A stretch of 51,427 nt of DNA from VAZQ01 sp036555745 (GTDB taxonomy: Bacteria > Pseudomonadota > Alphaproteobacteria > Rhizobiales > Xanthobacteraceae), in the NCBI GenBank assembly GCA_036555745.1, contig DATBKV010000292.1, positions 1 through 51,427 of the forward strand, read 5' to 3'. Below the pieces are notes generated by a model. It was not told the origin of the DNA and ran no database searches. It saw only the letters and a list, made by a program, of their open reading frames with translations. Positions 28,219 to 36,542 of this stretch are shown here, one piece after another (the first letter of the stretch is position 1; every line of letters starts with the position of its first letter). The position numbers and the translations under genes were made by a program.

Positions 28219-29709
28219 ATGGGCTTCATGGACATGCGGCAGTGGATGGCCGTTCTCGAGAAAGCGGGGGAACTGCGGCGGATCAGCGCCGAGGTCGACT
28301 GGAACCGCGAGATCGGGGCCATTGCCAGGCGCGTGCTCGAGAAGAAGGGCCCTGCCCTGCTGTTCGAGAATATCAAGGACTACCGCAACGGCCGTTGCAC
28401 CAAGCTGTTCGTGAGCGGTCTCGGCGCCCGCTCGCGCCTGGCGCTGGCCCTCGGTTTCCCGCGCGATGCCGCTAATCGCGATCTGGTTCAGCACGTGATG
28501 AAGAAAAACCGCGACACGATTGCGCCAGTCATCGTGGACAGCGGGCCCGTGAAGGATGTCATCATCAGCGGGGACGCCATCGATCAAACCGAGTTTCCGG
28601 TGCCCAAGTGGCATTTTCTCGAAGGCGGGCGCTACATCCATACATTCTCGTGCATCGCGACCAGAGACCCGGAAACGCGCTTGATGAATGTGGGGATCTA
28701 CCGCGGGATGATCGGGCGCAAGAACACGGCGCCGTTCCTGCTGATCAAGGGCGGCCAACACTGGGGGGCGCATTTCGTGAAATGGGCCGCCCGTAAAGAG
28801 CCGATGCCGGTCGCATGCGTGATCGGCTGGGACCCGATCATGCCGTTCCTGGCGGGATCGCCGGTCTCGCCCGGGGTATGCGAGTGGGACGTGATGGGCG
28901 CTTACCGCGGGGAGCCGGCGCAGCTGGTACGCTGCGAGACGGTGGATCTCGAGGTTCCGGCAAGGGCGGAAATCGTCGTGGAGGGCTACATCAGCGACGA
29001 TCCGGCAACCTACGAGAGCGAAGGGCCATTCGGCGAGTTCACCGGCTATGTGTCGGACCTCCCCACCCCGCGTCCGAGCATGAAGGTAACCTGCATCACG
29101 CACCGCCACGACCCGATCTTCCGCGGGTCGCTCGAGGGCACGCTGCCGGGCTCCTACAGCGAGAACAGCGTGATGTCCTCGGTGCAGCGGGCCGCCATCG
29201 CCTGGAACATACTCAACGGCGCCGGTATCCCGGGTATCCTCGATGTCTACGCGCCACCCATCACCAATGGCGTCAATATCCGCGTCCAGATCAAAAAACA
29301 CTACCAGGGCCAGCCCAAGCAGATCGCGGCGGCGCTGTGGGGCAACAGCGCCGCCCAGTATCGCTACAAGCACGTGATGGTAGTGGAGGAGGACATCAAT
29401 CCCGCCGAGGACGAACAGGTGGAATGGGCGCTCGCGCATCGCGTGAATGCGGGGGAAGGCGGCGTGGTGATCTTCCCCGGGATTTTCGGCTCGCCCATCG
29501 ATCCGAGCACGCCGATGGAGGATCGCGACGTGGCGCAGCTCGGCACCGGGCTTTGGAACCGGATGTTGATCGATGCCACCCGCTCTTGGAAAAATCCACG
29601 TCGTCCGCAATGGGCAGGCGAGCGCTTTCCGCCCACCGTGCGGCCCTCGCCGGAAGACGAGGCGCGCGTGAACGCCCGCTGGGCGGAATACGGTCTGCTC
29701 GATTTGTGA
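28219..29709 (+). CDS. UbiD-family decarboxylase
   Basis: A 496-residue prenylated-FMN-dependent (de)carboxylase. The catalytic pattern is present: Arg162 in VGIYRGMIG, and Glu268 with Glu273 five residues apart in SEGPFGEFTGY, matching the R-E-E triad of UbiD and Fdc1. Other UbiD hallmarks are ARSRLALALGFPRD near residue 70 and LPGSYSENSVMSSVQRAAIAW. UbiD proteins act on ubiquinone precursors or on aromatic and acrylic acids. No UbiX prFMN synthase is in the window. Location inside the pqq gene block suggests a catabolic rather than a ubiquinone role, but that is inference. Confidence 0.93.
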   Translation: MGFMDMRQWMAVLEKAGELRRISAEVDWNREIGAIARRVLEKKGPALLFENIKDYRNGRCTKLFVSGLGARSRLALALGFPRDAANRDLVQHVMKKNRDTIAPVIVDSGPVKDVIISGDAIDQTEFPVPKWHFLEGGRYIHTFSCIATRDPETRLMNVGIYRGMIGRKNTAPFLLIKGGQHWGAHFVKWAARKEPMPVACVIGWDPIMPFLAGSPVSPGVCEWDVMGAYRGEPAQLVRCETVDLEVPARAEIVVEGYISDDPATYESEGPFGEFTGYVSDLPTPRPSMKVTCITHRHDPIFRGSLEGTLPGSYSENSVMSSVQRAAIAWNILNGAGIPGILDVYAPPITNGVNIRVQIKKHYQGQPKQIAAALWGNSAAQYRYKHVMVVEEDINPAEDEQVEWALAHRVNAGEGGVVIFPGIFGSPIDPSTPMEDRDVAQLGTGLWNRMLIDATRSWKNPRRPQWAGERFPPTVRPSPEDEARVNARWAEYGLLDL

Positions 29710-29789
29710 CAGGCCGGCACCCCGGCGCCCGATGATCGTCGCATGCGATCGGCCAAGCCCCGCCTCTCGGACCCTTGGAGGGCGTGGAC

Positions 29790-29817
29790 TTGCCGCGGGC
29801 GTGCGCGGGCCTACATT
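29790..29817 (+). promoter_or_regulatory. candidate pqqE promoter
   Basis: TTGCCG and TACATT with a 16-base spacer (4 and 4 consensus matches), giving a start about 70 bases before pqqE. It would let pqqE be transcribed separately from pqqABCD. Confidence 0.4.
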
Positions 29818-29894
29818 GCGGAAAGCCGAGGGCGCGGGTGCTGGAGCCCGGCTCGCCGTTGGCGGCTGCATCGCGCCGCCAATGGGCTGCGGCA

Positions 29895-31025
29895 ATGACG
29901 AATTCAAGGGCTGGTGGCGAGAAAGGGTCGCCTGACGTGGCATCGCTCAACCCAGCCGCACTGCACAAGCCGCTCGGCCTGCTCGCCGAGCTGACCCATC
30001 GCTGTCCGCTCGGCTGCCCATACTGCTCCAACCCGCTCGCCCTCGATTCCCGGCTAGACGAGCTCGATACCGGGACCTGGGTGCGCGTTTTTGGCGAAGC
30101 GGCGGCGCTCGGGGTCTTGCAGGTGCACCTATCGGGCGGCGAGCCCGGCGCGCGGCGCGACCTGGTCGACATCACCGCCGGCGCGCACGGCGCCGGGCTC
30201 TACACCAATCTCATCACGTCGGCGGTGGGCGTCACCGAGCGCACCCTCGGCGCGCTCGCCGCGGCCGGCCTCGACCACGTGCAGATCTCGATCCAGGACA
30301 GCGAGCCGTCCTCCGCCGATCACATCGCCGGCTATGCCGGCGCGTTCGCCAGAAAGCGCGCGCTCGCCGGCGAGGTGGTGCGGCTCGGGCTGCCGTTGAC
30401 CGTGAATGCGGTCATGCATCGCGCCAATATCGACCGGATCGGCGAGATGGTCGATCTCGCTTTGTCGCTCGGCGCCGCTCGCGTCGAGATCGCGCACGTC
30501 CAGTACTACGGTTGGGCGCTCAAGAACCGCGCCATGCTCATGCCGACCCGCGAGCAGGTCGAGCGCGCGGCGGCCGCGGTGGAGGATTTGCGCGCGCGCC
30601 ACCACGGCCGCATCGTCATCGATGCCGTGGTGCCGGACTACTACGCGCGCTATCCCAAGCCCTGCGTGGGCGGCTGGGGCCGGCGTTCGCTCAACGTCAC
30701 GCCCGCGGGCAAGGTGCTGCCCTGCCACGCCGCGGAATCCATACCTGGACTCGAGTTCTGGAACGTGCGCGAGCACTCGCTCGCCGACATCTGGGCGAAC
30801 TCGCCGGCCTTCAATGCCTTCCGGGGCACCACCTGGATGAAGGCGCCATGCGCGAGCTGCCCGCGTCGCGAGCAGGACTTCGGCGGCTGCCGCTGCCAGG
30901 CCTTCGCGCTCACCGGCAATGCCGCAGCCACCGACCCGGTCTGCCAGCTCGCGCCCGATCACGCGCGGGTCGCCGAGCTCGCCGCGATCCGCGTCGACGC
31001 GCCCTACGTCTATCGGCGCATGTGA
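29895..31025 (+). CDS. pqqE: PqqA peptide cyclase PqqE
   Basis: Radical SAM enzyme that cross-links Glu and Tyr of PqqA. 376 residues. The radical SAM cluster is CPLGCPYC (Cys37, 41 and 44), preceded by LLAELTHR. The SPASM region has CVGGWGRRSLNVTPAGKVLPC and CASCPRREQDFGGCRCQAF plus DPVCQLAPDH, the auxiliary iron-sulfur ligands. No strong ribosome-binding site precedes the ATG, so the start is less certain than the reading frame. It is separated from pqqABCD by three unrelated genes and lies downstream of a candidate promoter. Confidence 0.96.
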   Translation: MTNSRAGGEKGSPDVASLNPAALHKPLGLLAELTHRCPLGCPYCSNPLALDSRLDELDTGTWVRVFGEAAALGVLQVHLSGGEPGARRDLVDITAGAHGAGLYTNLITSAVGVTERTLGALAAAGLDHVQISIQDSEPSSADHIAGYAGAFARKRALAGEVVRLGLPLTVNAVMHRANIDRIGEMVDLALSLGAARVEIAHVQYYGWALKNRAMLMPTREQVERAAAAVEDLRARHHGRIVIDAVVPDYYARYPKPCVGGWGRRSLNVTPAGKVLPCHAAESIPGLEFWNVREHSLADIWANSPAFNAFRGTTWMKAPCASCPRREQDFGGCRCQAFALTGNAAATDPVCQLAPDHARVAELAAIRVDAPYVYRRM

Positions 31026-31203
31026 CGCTCCATTGAACCGGCGCGCGACCGCCGACGCGCGCGACCGCCGGATGCTGGATGGCCTTGGCAGTGCGCAGCT
31101 ATGCTCGCGCGCTCGCGGCGCGCGAGCTCACACGATGCGACCGCCGAAAACCGATTGCGTGCGGGGGGCAAAATGTCGGACACTCCTCGCAGGGAAGCTG
31201 ACA

Positions 31204-31219
31204 CGGCGTTAAAACGCCG
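31204..31219. promoter_or_regulatory. palindrome upstream of the sorbosone-dehydrogenase-like gene
   Basis: CGGCGTT-AA-AACGCCG, a perfect 7-base inverted repeat 43 bases before the next start codon. Could be an operator or a short RNA hairpin; no regulator gene is adjacent. The same gap carries a direct repeat of GCGCGCGACCGCCG at 31041-31054 and 31057-31070. Confidence 0.3.
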
Positions 31220-31262
31220 GCCGGCCGACAGGGATCGGGCTTTCGCACTAGGGAGGATCACC

Positions 31263-32510
31263 ATGACCTACTCGTCGCGACGGCATAGCCTCGCGCTTGC
31301 TGGAACTCTCGGCATCCTGCTGATGGCGCCTTGGCCGGCGACCGCACAGCAGCAGCAGCCGGCTCCACTTCCGCCCGGCTCGCCGCTGATCGGCCGCCCC
31401 GACACGCCCGGCGCCCAGAAGCTCGCGCCGGTGCCGGCGCCGCCGCTCGCGGCCGCCGCCGACAAGCTGCCACTCGACAAGCTCAAGGCGCCGAAGGGCT
31501 TCAAGGTCGAAGTCTACGCCAGCGGCATGCCCAACGCGCGCTCGCTCGCGCTCGGTGACAAAGGCACCGTTTTCGTCGGCTCGCGGCTGCAGGACAAGGT
31601 CTATGCCATCGTCGACAAAGGCGGCAAGCGCGAGGTGAAGATTCTCGCCTCGGGCCTTTACCGGCCGAACGGCGTCGCCTTCAAGAACGGCACGCTCTAC
31701 ATCATGGAGCTGTCCCAGCTCTCGAAGATCGACAATGTCGAGGACAAGCTCGACAACCCGCCGAAGCCGACGGTTATCCTCGACGGCCTGCCGAAGGACG
31801 AGGCGCACGGCTGGAAATATCTGGCGATCGGGCCGGACAACAAGCTCTATTTCGAGATCGGGCAACCCTGCAACGACTGCATGCCGCCCGAGGGCTACGG
31901 CACCATGCGCCGCGTCAATCTCGACGGCAGCGGCATGGAGACGATCGCCAAGGGTATCCGCAACACGGTTGGCTTCGACTGGCACCCGGTCTCGAAGGAG
32001 ATGTACTTCACCGACAACGGCCGCGACTGGCTGTCGGAGGACCTTCCCAACGACGAACTCAACCGCATGACCAAGGTGGGCCAGCATTTCGGATCGCCCT
32101 ATTGCTACCAGGGCAATCTGCCGGATCAGGAGTTCGGCTGGGGCCACAAGTGCGACGAGTTCACGCCGCCGATCGCGCTGATGGGACCACACTCGGCCTC
32201 GCTCGGCCTCAAGTTCTACACTGGTAACTCGTTCCCCGCGAAGTACCGCAACCAGCTCCTGGTCGCGCGTCACGGCTCGTGGAACAAGAGCAACAAGGTC
32301 GGCGGCGACGTCGTCCTCGTCAACATCAAGCGCGACGGCAGCGCGGGCGCGATCGAGCCGTTCGTCACGGGCTTTCTCGACAACAACAATTATATCGGGC
32401 GGCCGGTCGACGTGCTGGTCATGAAGGACGGGTCGGTGCTGATCTCCGATGACTGGAACGGCGCAGTCTGGCGCGTGAGCTACGGCAACTCCCGCAGCGC
32501 CGGACGCTGA
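31263..32510 (+). CDS. PQQ-dependent sugar/sorbosone-dehydrogenase-like beta-propeller protein
   Basis: A 415-residue exported protein. The signal peptide is MTYSSRRHSLALAGTLGILL and ends near ATA-QQQQP; a Pro-rich linker follows. The domain matches the sorbosone-dehydrogenase/soluble glucose-dehydrogenase fold: APKGFKVEVYASGMPNARSLALG, RPNGVAFKNGTLYI, DEAHGWKYLAIGPDNKLYFEIG, GIRNTVGFDWHP, FTDNGRDWLSEDLPND, HGSWNKS, RPVDVLVMKDGSVLISDDW. This fold binds PQQ, which fits the adjacent pqqE. The sugar or alcohol oxidised is unknown. GGGAGGA precedes the ATG, and a diheme cytochrome gene follows. Confidence 0.9.
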   Translation: MTYSSRRHSLALAGTLGILLMAPWPATAQQQQPAPLPPGSPLIGRPDTPGAQKLAPVPAPPLAAAADKLPLDKLKAPKGFKVEVYASGMPNARSLALGDKGTVFVGSRLQDKVYAIVDKGGKREVKILASGLYRPNGVAFKNGTLYIMELSQLSKIDNVEDKLDNPPKPTVILDGLPKDEAHGWKYLAIGPDNKLYFEIGQPCNDCMPPEGYGTMRRVNLDGSGMETIAKGIRNTVGFDWHPVSKEMYFTDNGRDWLSEDLPNDELNRMTKVGQHFGSPYCYQGNLPDQEFGWGHKCDEFTPPIALMGPHSASLGLKFYTGNSFPAKYRNQLLVARHGSWNKSNKVGGDVVLVNIKRDGSAGAIEPFVTGFLDNNNYIGRPVDVLVMKDGSVLISDDWNGAVWRVSYGNSRSAGR

Positions 32511-32521
32511 GAACTGTCAGC

Positions 32522-32545
32522 TCGGGGGCGGTCCGCCGCCCCCGA
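32522..32545 (+). repeat. strong hairpin between the propeller gene and cytochrome c gene
   Basis: TCGGGGGCGG, loop TCCG, CCGCCCCCGA: a perfect 10-base stem 11 bases after the stop. Downstream CTTCGCTTGTTCTC is only moderately T-rich. Likely an mRNA-stabilising or partial terminator element inside a two-gene unit. Confidence 0.5.
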
Positions 32546-32585
32546 CTTCGCTTGTTCTCGGCGCCGCGTTTTCCCGGAGAATGAC

Positions 32586-33155
32586 ATGCGCAGCGTTGCC
32601 GTCGCGGCCATGCTCGCCGGCTTGGCTGCGACCTCGCTCAACGCGCAATCGCTCGAGGAGCGGCTGCCGACCTGCTTCGCCTGCCACGGCGAGGGGGGGA
32701 CCTCCCAGCTTCCGGACACCCCCTCGCTCGGCGCCCAGACCGCGTTCTACAGCATGGTCCAGCTGCTCATGTTCCGCGACAAGCTGCGCGTGACCGAGCC
32801 GATGAACGAGATGGCGAAAGGGCTCAGCGACGACGATCTGCGCAAGGCCGGAGAGATCATCTCGAAGCTACCGCCCCCGCAGCCGGCCGCCGACAATCCC
32901 GACCCGGTGCGCATGGAGCGCGCGCGTGCGCTCGCCGTGCAGAACCGCTGCAATTTCTGCCACCAATCGAACTATCAGGGTCTCGACAACGTGCCGCGAA
33001 TCGCCGGCCAGCGCGAAGACTACCTGCTCAAGGCGCTGCGCGGCTACAAGGACAATTCGCGACGCGGTTACGACGCGCAGATGTCGGAAGTCGTCTACGG
33101 AATGAAGGACGAGGATTTCGTCGACCTCGCCTATTTCCTCGCGCGACAGAAATAA
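32586..33155 (+). CDS. periplasmic diheme cytochrome c
   Basis: A 189-residue exported c-type cytochrome. A short signal peptide ends at NAQSLEERL. Two heme sites are seen: CFACH (Cys30, Cys33, His34) and CNFCH (Cys122, Cys125, His126), each in a small cytochrome c domain; Met ligands are plausible in the EMAKGL and QMSEVVYGM regions. Probably accepts electrons from the upstream PQQ-type dehydrogenase and passes them to the respiratory chain. GGAG lies 7 bases before the ATG. Confidence 0.93.
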   Translation: MRSVAVAAMLAGLAATSLNAQSLEERLPTCFACHGEGGTSQLPDTPSLGAQTAFYSMVQLLMFRDKLRVTEPMNEMAKGLSDDDLRKAGEIISKLPPPQPAADNPDPVRMERARALAVQNRCNFCHQSNYQGLDNVPRIAGQREDYLLKALRGYKDNSRRGYDAQMSEVVYGMKDEDFVDLAYFLARQK

Positions 33156-33222
33156 TGCGTGCACGAGCGCGACACCCTCCACACTCGCCCGACCAACAAT
33201 GCCGCCGGATAGGGGCGCCACC

Positions 33223-34314
33223 ATGACCGCGCAAGATAGGCAAGGACCCGATCAGCCGCGGCAGGATGCAGCGCACCGGCCGGCGCCGGAATCGCGCGCG
33301 GCACAAATCATCAGCACCGGCGGCACCGCCTCGCTCCATCTCTCGCTCGCGGTCTGCGACTATGAGCACGTGCGCGAGATCGCGCAGGGCTTGGTCCGGG
33401 CCGACGGCATCACGCTCACGACGCTGATCTTTCCCTCGATCGAAGAGATCACGTTCCGGTTCACGCGCGGGCTCGAATGGGACGTCTCCGAGCTGTCGTT
33501 CGGCAAGTACATCTCGCTCGCCTCGCAAGGCACCGCGCCGATGATCGCGATTCCGGTCTTTCCCTCACGGGTGCACCGTCATTCCGCGATCTATGTGCGT
33601 ACCGATCGCGGTATCAGAAGCCCGAAGGACCTCGAGGGCCGCACCGTCGGCATTCCGGAATGGGCACAGACCGCGGGCGTCTATGTGCGCGGGTTCCTCA
33701 CGGAGGAATACGGCGTCGACCTCTGCAAGATCCGATGGCTGCAGGCCGGGGTCAACGAGCCGGGGCGTGCGGAGAAAGTCGAGCTCAAGCTCCCTGCCGG
33801 CATTGACTATCGGGCGCGCCCCGAAGCGAGCCTCTCGGCCATGCTTACGAGCGGCGAGATCGACGCCGCGATCTCAGCGCGCGCGCCGGACGCATTCGTG
33901 CCCGGCGGGACGGTGGCCCGGCTCTTTCCCGACTACCGCGCCGAGGAGGAGCGCTTTTACGACAAGACCGCCATCTTTCCGATCATGCACCTCATCACGA
34001 TCCGCCGCGCGGTGTTCGAGCAGCATCCCTGGATCGCGATGAACCTCTACAAGATGTTCGACACGGCCAAGCGCCGTTGCTTCGACCGGTTGGCCGATTT
34101 CACCTGCGCGCGCGTCCCGCTTCCCTGGGCGGCTGCGATCGCCGACGAGATCGCCACGCGCTTTGGCCCCGATCCCTACCCCTACGGCATCGAGGCGAGC
34201 GGTCCAACGCTCGAGGCGTTCTGCCGCTACGCCCACGACCAGGGCGTGACCCACCGCCGGATGAGCGTCGACGAGCTCTTTCCGCGCGAGGTGCGCGCCA
34301 CGGCACGGGTGTGA
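33223..34314 (+). CDS. 4,5-dihydroxyphthalate-decarboxylase-like protein (NMT1/THI5-like fold)
   Basis: A 363-residue protein resembling Pht5-type dihydroxyphthalate decarboxylases, which share the periplasmic-binding-protein fold. Seen: TASLHLSLAVCDYEHVREIAQ, ITLTTLIFPSIEEITFRFTRG, WDVSELSFGKYISLASQG, IPVFPSRVHRHSAIYVRTDRG and SPKDLEGRTVGIPEWAQTAGVYVRGFL. There is no signal peptide, so it is probably cytoplasmic. The family also contains proteins used as solute-binding components, so decarboxylase activity is not certain. The first 30 residues are hydrophilic and variable. Confidence 0.85.
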   Translation: MTAQDRQGPDQPRQDAAHRPAPESRAAQIISTGGTASLHLSLAVCDYEHVREIAQGLVRADGITLTTLIFPSIEEITFRFTRGLEWDVSELSFGKYISLASQGTAPMIAIPVFPSRVHRHSAIYVRTDRGIRSPKDLEGRTVGIPEWAQTAGVYVRGFLTEEYGVDLCKIRWLQAGVNEPGRAEKVELKLPAGIDYRARPEASLSAMLTSGEIDAAISARAPDAFVPGGTVARLFPDYRAEEERFYDKTAIFPIMHLITIRRAVFEQHPWIAMNLYKMFDTAKRRCFDRLADFTCARVPLPWAAAIADEIATRFGPDPYPYGIEASGPTLEAFCRYAHDQGVTHRRMSVDELFPREVRATARV

Positions 34315-34445
34315 GCGGCGCGGCGTCACGACCGCAGCTCGTTCCGATCAAGCGGGGGTCACGGGCCAGTTTTCGGAGCCGGGTTCGGCCGGCCATGCGT
34401 GCCGTCATTCGGGGCAGCGCTGGTAAATCCTTCCGCGTCACCCGC

Positions 34446-35453
34446 TCACTCGGCTACGCGCACCAGCATCTTGCCGAAGTTCTTGCCCTGCAGCATGCCC
34501 AGAAACGACGCGGGCGCCTGCTCCAGGCCGTCGACCACGTCCTCGCGATACTTGACGCGGCCGGCACGTACCCACTCGGCGACCTCGCGCAAAAAATCCG
34601 CTTGCTTTGCGGCAAAGTCCGTGACGATGAAGCCGCGGACGAGCAGGCGCTTGCGCAACACGGAGAACATGTCGGGGCCAGGCATCGGTGTGACTGCATT
34701 GTACTGCGCGATGAGCCCGCACACGGGAATGCGGGCAAAATCGTTGAGCAACGGCCACACCGTCTGCTGCACGCTGCCGCCGACATTCTCGAAATAGATG
34801 TCGATGCCTCGGGGACAGGCGGCTTCGAGCTGCGCTGCAAAATCCGGCGAGCGATGATCGACGCAAGCATCGAAGCCGAGCCCGCGGACTACGAAGCGGC
34901 ACTTCTCGGCGCCGCCCGCGATGCCGACCGCGCGGCATCCCTTGATCTTGGCGATCTGGCCTACCGCGGATCCTACGGCGCCGGAGGCCGCCGCAACGAC
35001 CAGCGTTTCCCCGGGCTTCGGCCGACCGATCTCCAGGAGCCCGACATAGGCGGTCATTCCCGGCATGCCGAGGATGCCGAGCGCGGTCGAGACCGGGGCC
35101 ACTCCCGGGTCGAGCTTGCGCAAGCCCGCGCCATTCGAGAGCGCGTATTGCTGCCAGCCGCCGTAGCCGAGGACGATGTCGCCGACCGCGTAGTTTGGAT
35201 TGCGCGACGCGACGACTTGCCCAACCGTGCCGCCGACCATCGGGCGCCCGATGGCAGCGGGCGCCGCATAGGATTTCGCGTCGCTCATGCGGCCGCGCAT
35301 GTACGGATCGAGCGAAAGATAGAGAATGCGCATGCACAGCTCGCCCGCGCCGGGCTGCGGTATCGGCGCTTGCGTCAATTCGAAGTTATCGAGGCTGGGC
35401 GGGCCTTGCGGTCGGCTCTTCAGCAAGACCTGGCGGTTGACACTTTCGACCAT
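34446..35453 (-). CDS. NADP-dependent MDR oxidoreductase (CurA/zinc-free alkenal reductase type)
   Basis: A 335-residue zinc-independent medium-chain dehydrogenase/reductase. GroES-like domain: LYLSLDPYMRGRMSD and VGQVVASRNPNYAVGDIVLG. Rossmann motif: VVAAASGAVGSAVGQIAKIKGCRAVGIAGG with a likely NADP site. Reduces alpha,beta-unsaturated carbonyls in related enzymes. AGGAG precedes ATG 35453; a second in-frame start lies 48 bases upstream. It is convergent with the Pht5-like gene. Confidence 0.92.
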   Translation of the reverse strand: MVESVNRQVLLKSRPQGPPSLDNFELTQAPIPQPGAGELCMRILYLSLDPYMRGRMSDAKSYAAPAAIGRPMVGGTVGQVVASRNPNYAVGDIVLGYGGWQQYALSNGAGLRKLDPGVAPVSTALGILGMPGMTAYVGLLEIGRPKPGETLVVAAASGAVGSAVGQIAKIKGCRAVGIAGGAEKCRFVVRGLGFDACVDHRSPDFAAQLEAACPRGIDIYFENVGGSVQQTVWPLLNDFARIPVCGLIAQYNAVTPMPGPDMFSVLRKRLLVRGFIVTDFAAKQADFLREVAEWVRAGRVKYREDVVDGLEQAPASFLGMLQGKNFGKMLVRVAE

Positions 35454-35503
35454 CGCTATTCTCCTGCGCTCGACCATCGCTACCTGCGCGATCATCGCCA
35501 CCT

Positions 35504-35746
35504 GTGACGCATGGCCGGGAACGAAGTCATTTCCGCGAAGCCACAGCGGCCGACATTCCCGGCATATTCCGAGTGCGCACGTCCGTCGTTAAAAACCCGC
35601 TGACGTCCGAGCAGCTCGAGCAACGTGGCATCACGCGCGCCAGTCTCGCGGCGATGTTTCTGGCGGAAGCCAAAGGCTGGGTCGCGGAGCGCGACCGGCC
35701 CACCGGTAAGGCCATGCCGGCCTCGCGCCGACCAGCTTTCGGGTAG
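35504..35746 (+). pseudogene. truncated GNAT acetyltransferase fragment
   Basis: The first about 60 codons (FREATAADIPGIFRVRTSV, then TSEQLEQRGITRASLAAMF and AKGWVAERD) read like the N-terminal third of a GNAT acetyltransferase. The frame then changes to unrelated Pro/Arg-rich residues and stops at 80 codons; the acetyl-CoA site is missing. A frameshift or deletion near 35690 is likely. The start is a GTG. The fragment begins 50 bases from the divergent MDR gene start. Probably a decayed gene. Confidence 0.5.
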
Positions 35747-35803
35747 GAACAGACGATCGACGCGGCGTTGACGCGGCCACCAAGTCCGGCAACTCTGCCA
35801 CTC

Positions 35804-36214
35804 ATGAGGCATGACGAAGGCACGGCAGCGACGGACCTCGACTGCGAGCGGCTGCGCGCGCTGTGGGCCGAGGGCTACTCGATCGCCGAGCTGTGGGGAC
35901 ACGGCGAGCCGGTGACGCGAGGCACGTCGCGGGTGCAATCCGCGCATCTCCTGCTCTGGGGCATCCTCAGCGTCGTCGAGTATCAGGTCAGCAAGGGCGC
36001 CGGCCACCGCTACCTGCGCGAGCGTCTGTGGACGGGCGATTGGCTCGCCATCGGCGACCTGGAGCCGAAGCTGCCGGCAGGGCAGCTCTGCCGCGTGCCG
36101 AAGTTCAAGGATGCGAAGTTCGGCCGCAAAGTTTCCGCGATCGGAGACGGCACGGTCAAATACACCGGCGTACGCATCGTCCATTCCGACCTCGACGTCG
36201 GACCGTCGGCCTAG
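35804..36214 (+). CDS. uncharacterised protein
   Basis: A 136-residue ORF I do not recognise. It is mixed charged/hydrophobic, with an acidic N-terminus and SAHLLLWGILSVVEYQVSKGAGHRYL, RERLWTGDWLAIGDLEPKL and VSAIGDGTVKYTGVRIVHSDL. No signal peptide or membrane segment. The protein texture is more natural than the overlapping minus-strand frame, which is Arg/Ala-rich. No good ribosome-binding site is seen at the ATG. It sits between a decayed gene and an intergenic stretch and may be real or a remnant. Confidence 0.4.
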   Translation: MRHDEGTAATDLDCERLRALWAEGYSIAELWGHGEPVTRGTSRVQSAHLLLWGILSVVEYQVSKGAGHRYLRERLWTGDWLAIGDLEPKLPAGQLCRVPKFKDAKFGRKVSAIGDGTVKYTGVRIVHSDLDVGPSA

Positions 36215-36353
36215 CCGCTCCGAGGGCGGTCATGGCACGACATGCGGCGCCACAAGCGACCCCCGTGCCGAACATCGCGATGGCGACTGGGTCTGCTACG
36301 CTTGGCTCCGCCGCAACCGGGCGCAACCGGCGAGACATCAACATGCTACCGGC

Positions 36354-36368
36354 TTAAGAGAAATTTAA
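36354..36368. promoter_or_regulatory. CtrA-type box TTAA-N7-TTAA
   Basis: TTAA, GAGAAAT, TTAA: an exact match to the cell-cycle regulator CtrA binding pattern of alphaproteobacteria, in GC-rich DNA where it is rare. It lies 174 bases before the small membrane ORF. The rest of the stretch 36215-36542 holds no convincing gene; a 42-codon frame from 36375 looks like non-protein. Confidence 0.4.
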
Positions 36369-36542
36369 GGACAAATGCGTTTTTCAAAGGAGCCACTCGC
36401 AATCTGCCAAACAAACAGCGAACATGGGCCGAGCGGGCGTGGGCTAAATCTCTGCGCCGACCGCATCCCGCCACCTTTTTGCCACGGTATGGGAGTGCCC
36501 TAGGCGGCGCGGAGGGGGATATCCGCATCGGGGGAATCAAAC

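Noticed and set aside
28150..29943. 597-codon minus-strand open frame opposite UbiD
   Set aside because: Shadow frame; the plus strand encodes the conserved R-E-E active site.
36470..36482. T-run CTTTTTG as a terminator
   Set aside because: No stable stem precedes it; the true terminator is at 36659-36696.
36375..36503. 42-codon ORF after the CtrA-type box
   Set aside because: No ribosome-binding site of note, unusual Cys/Pro content and no helix or domain; it looks non-coding.
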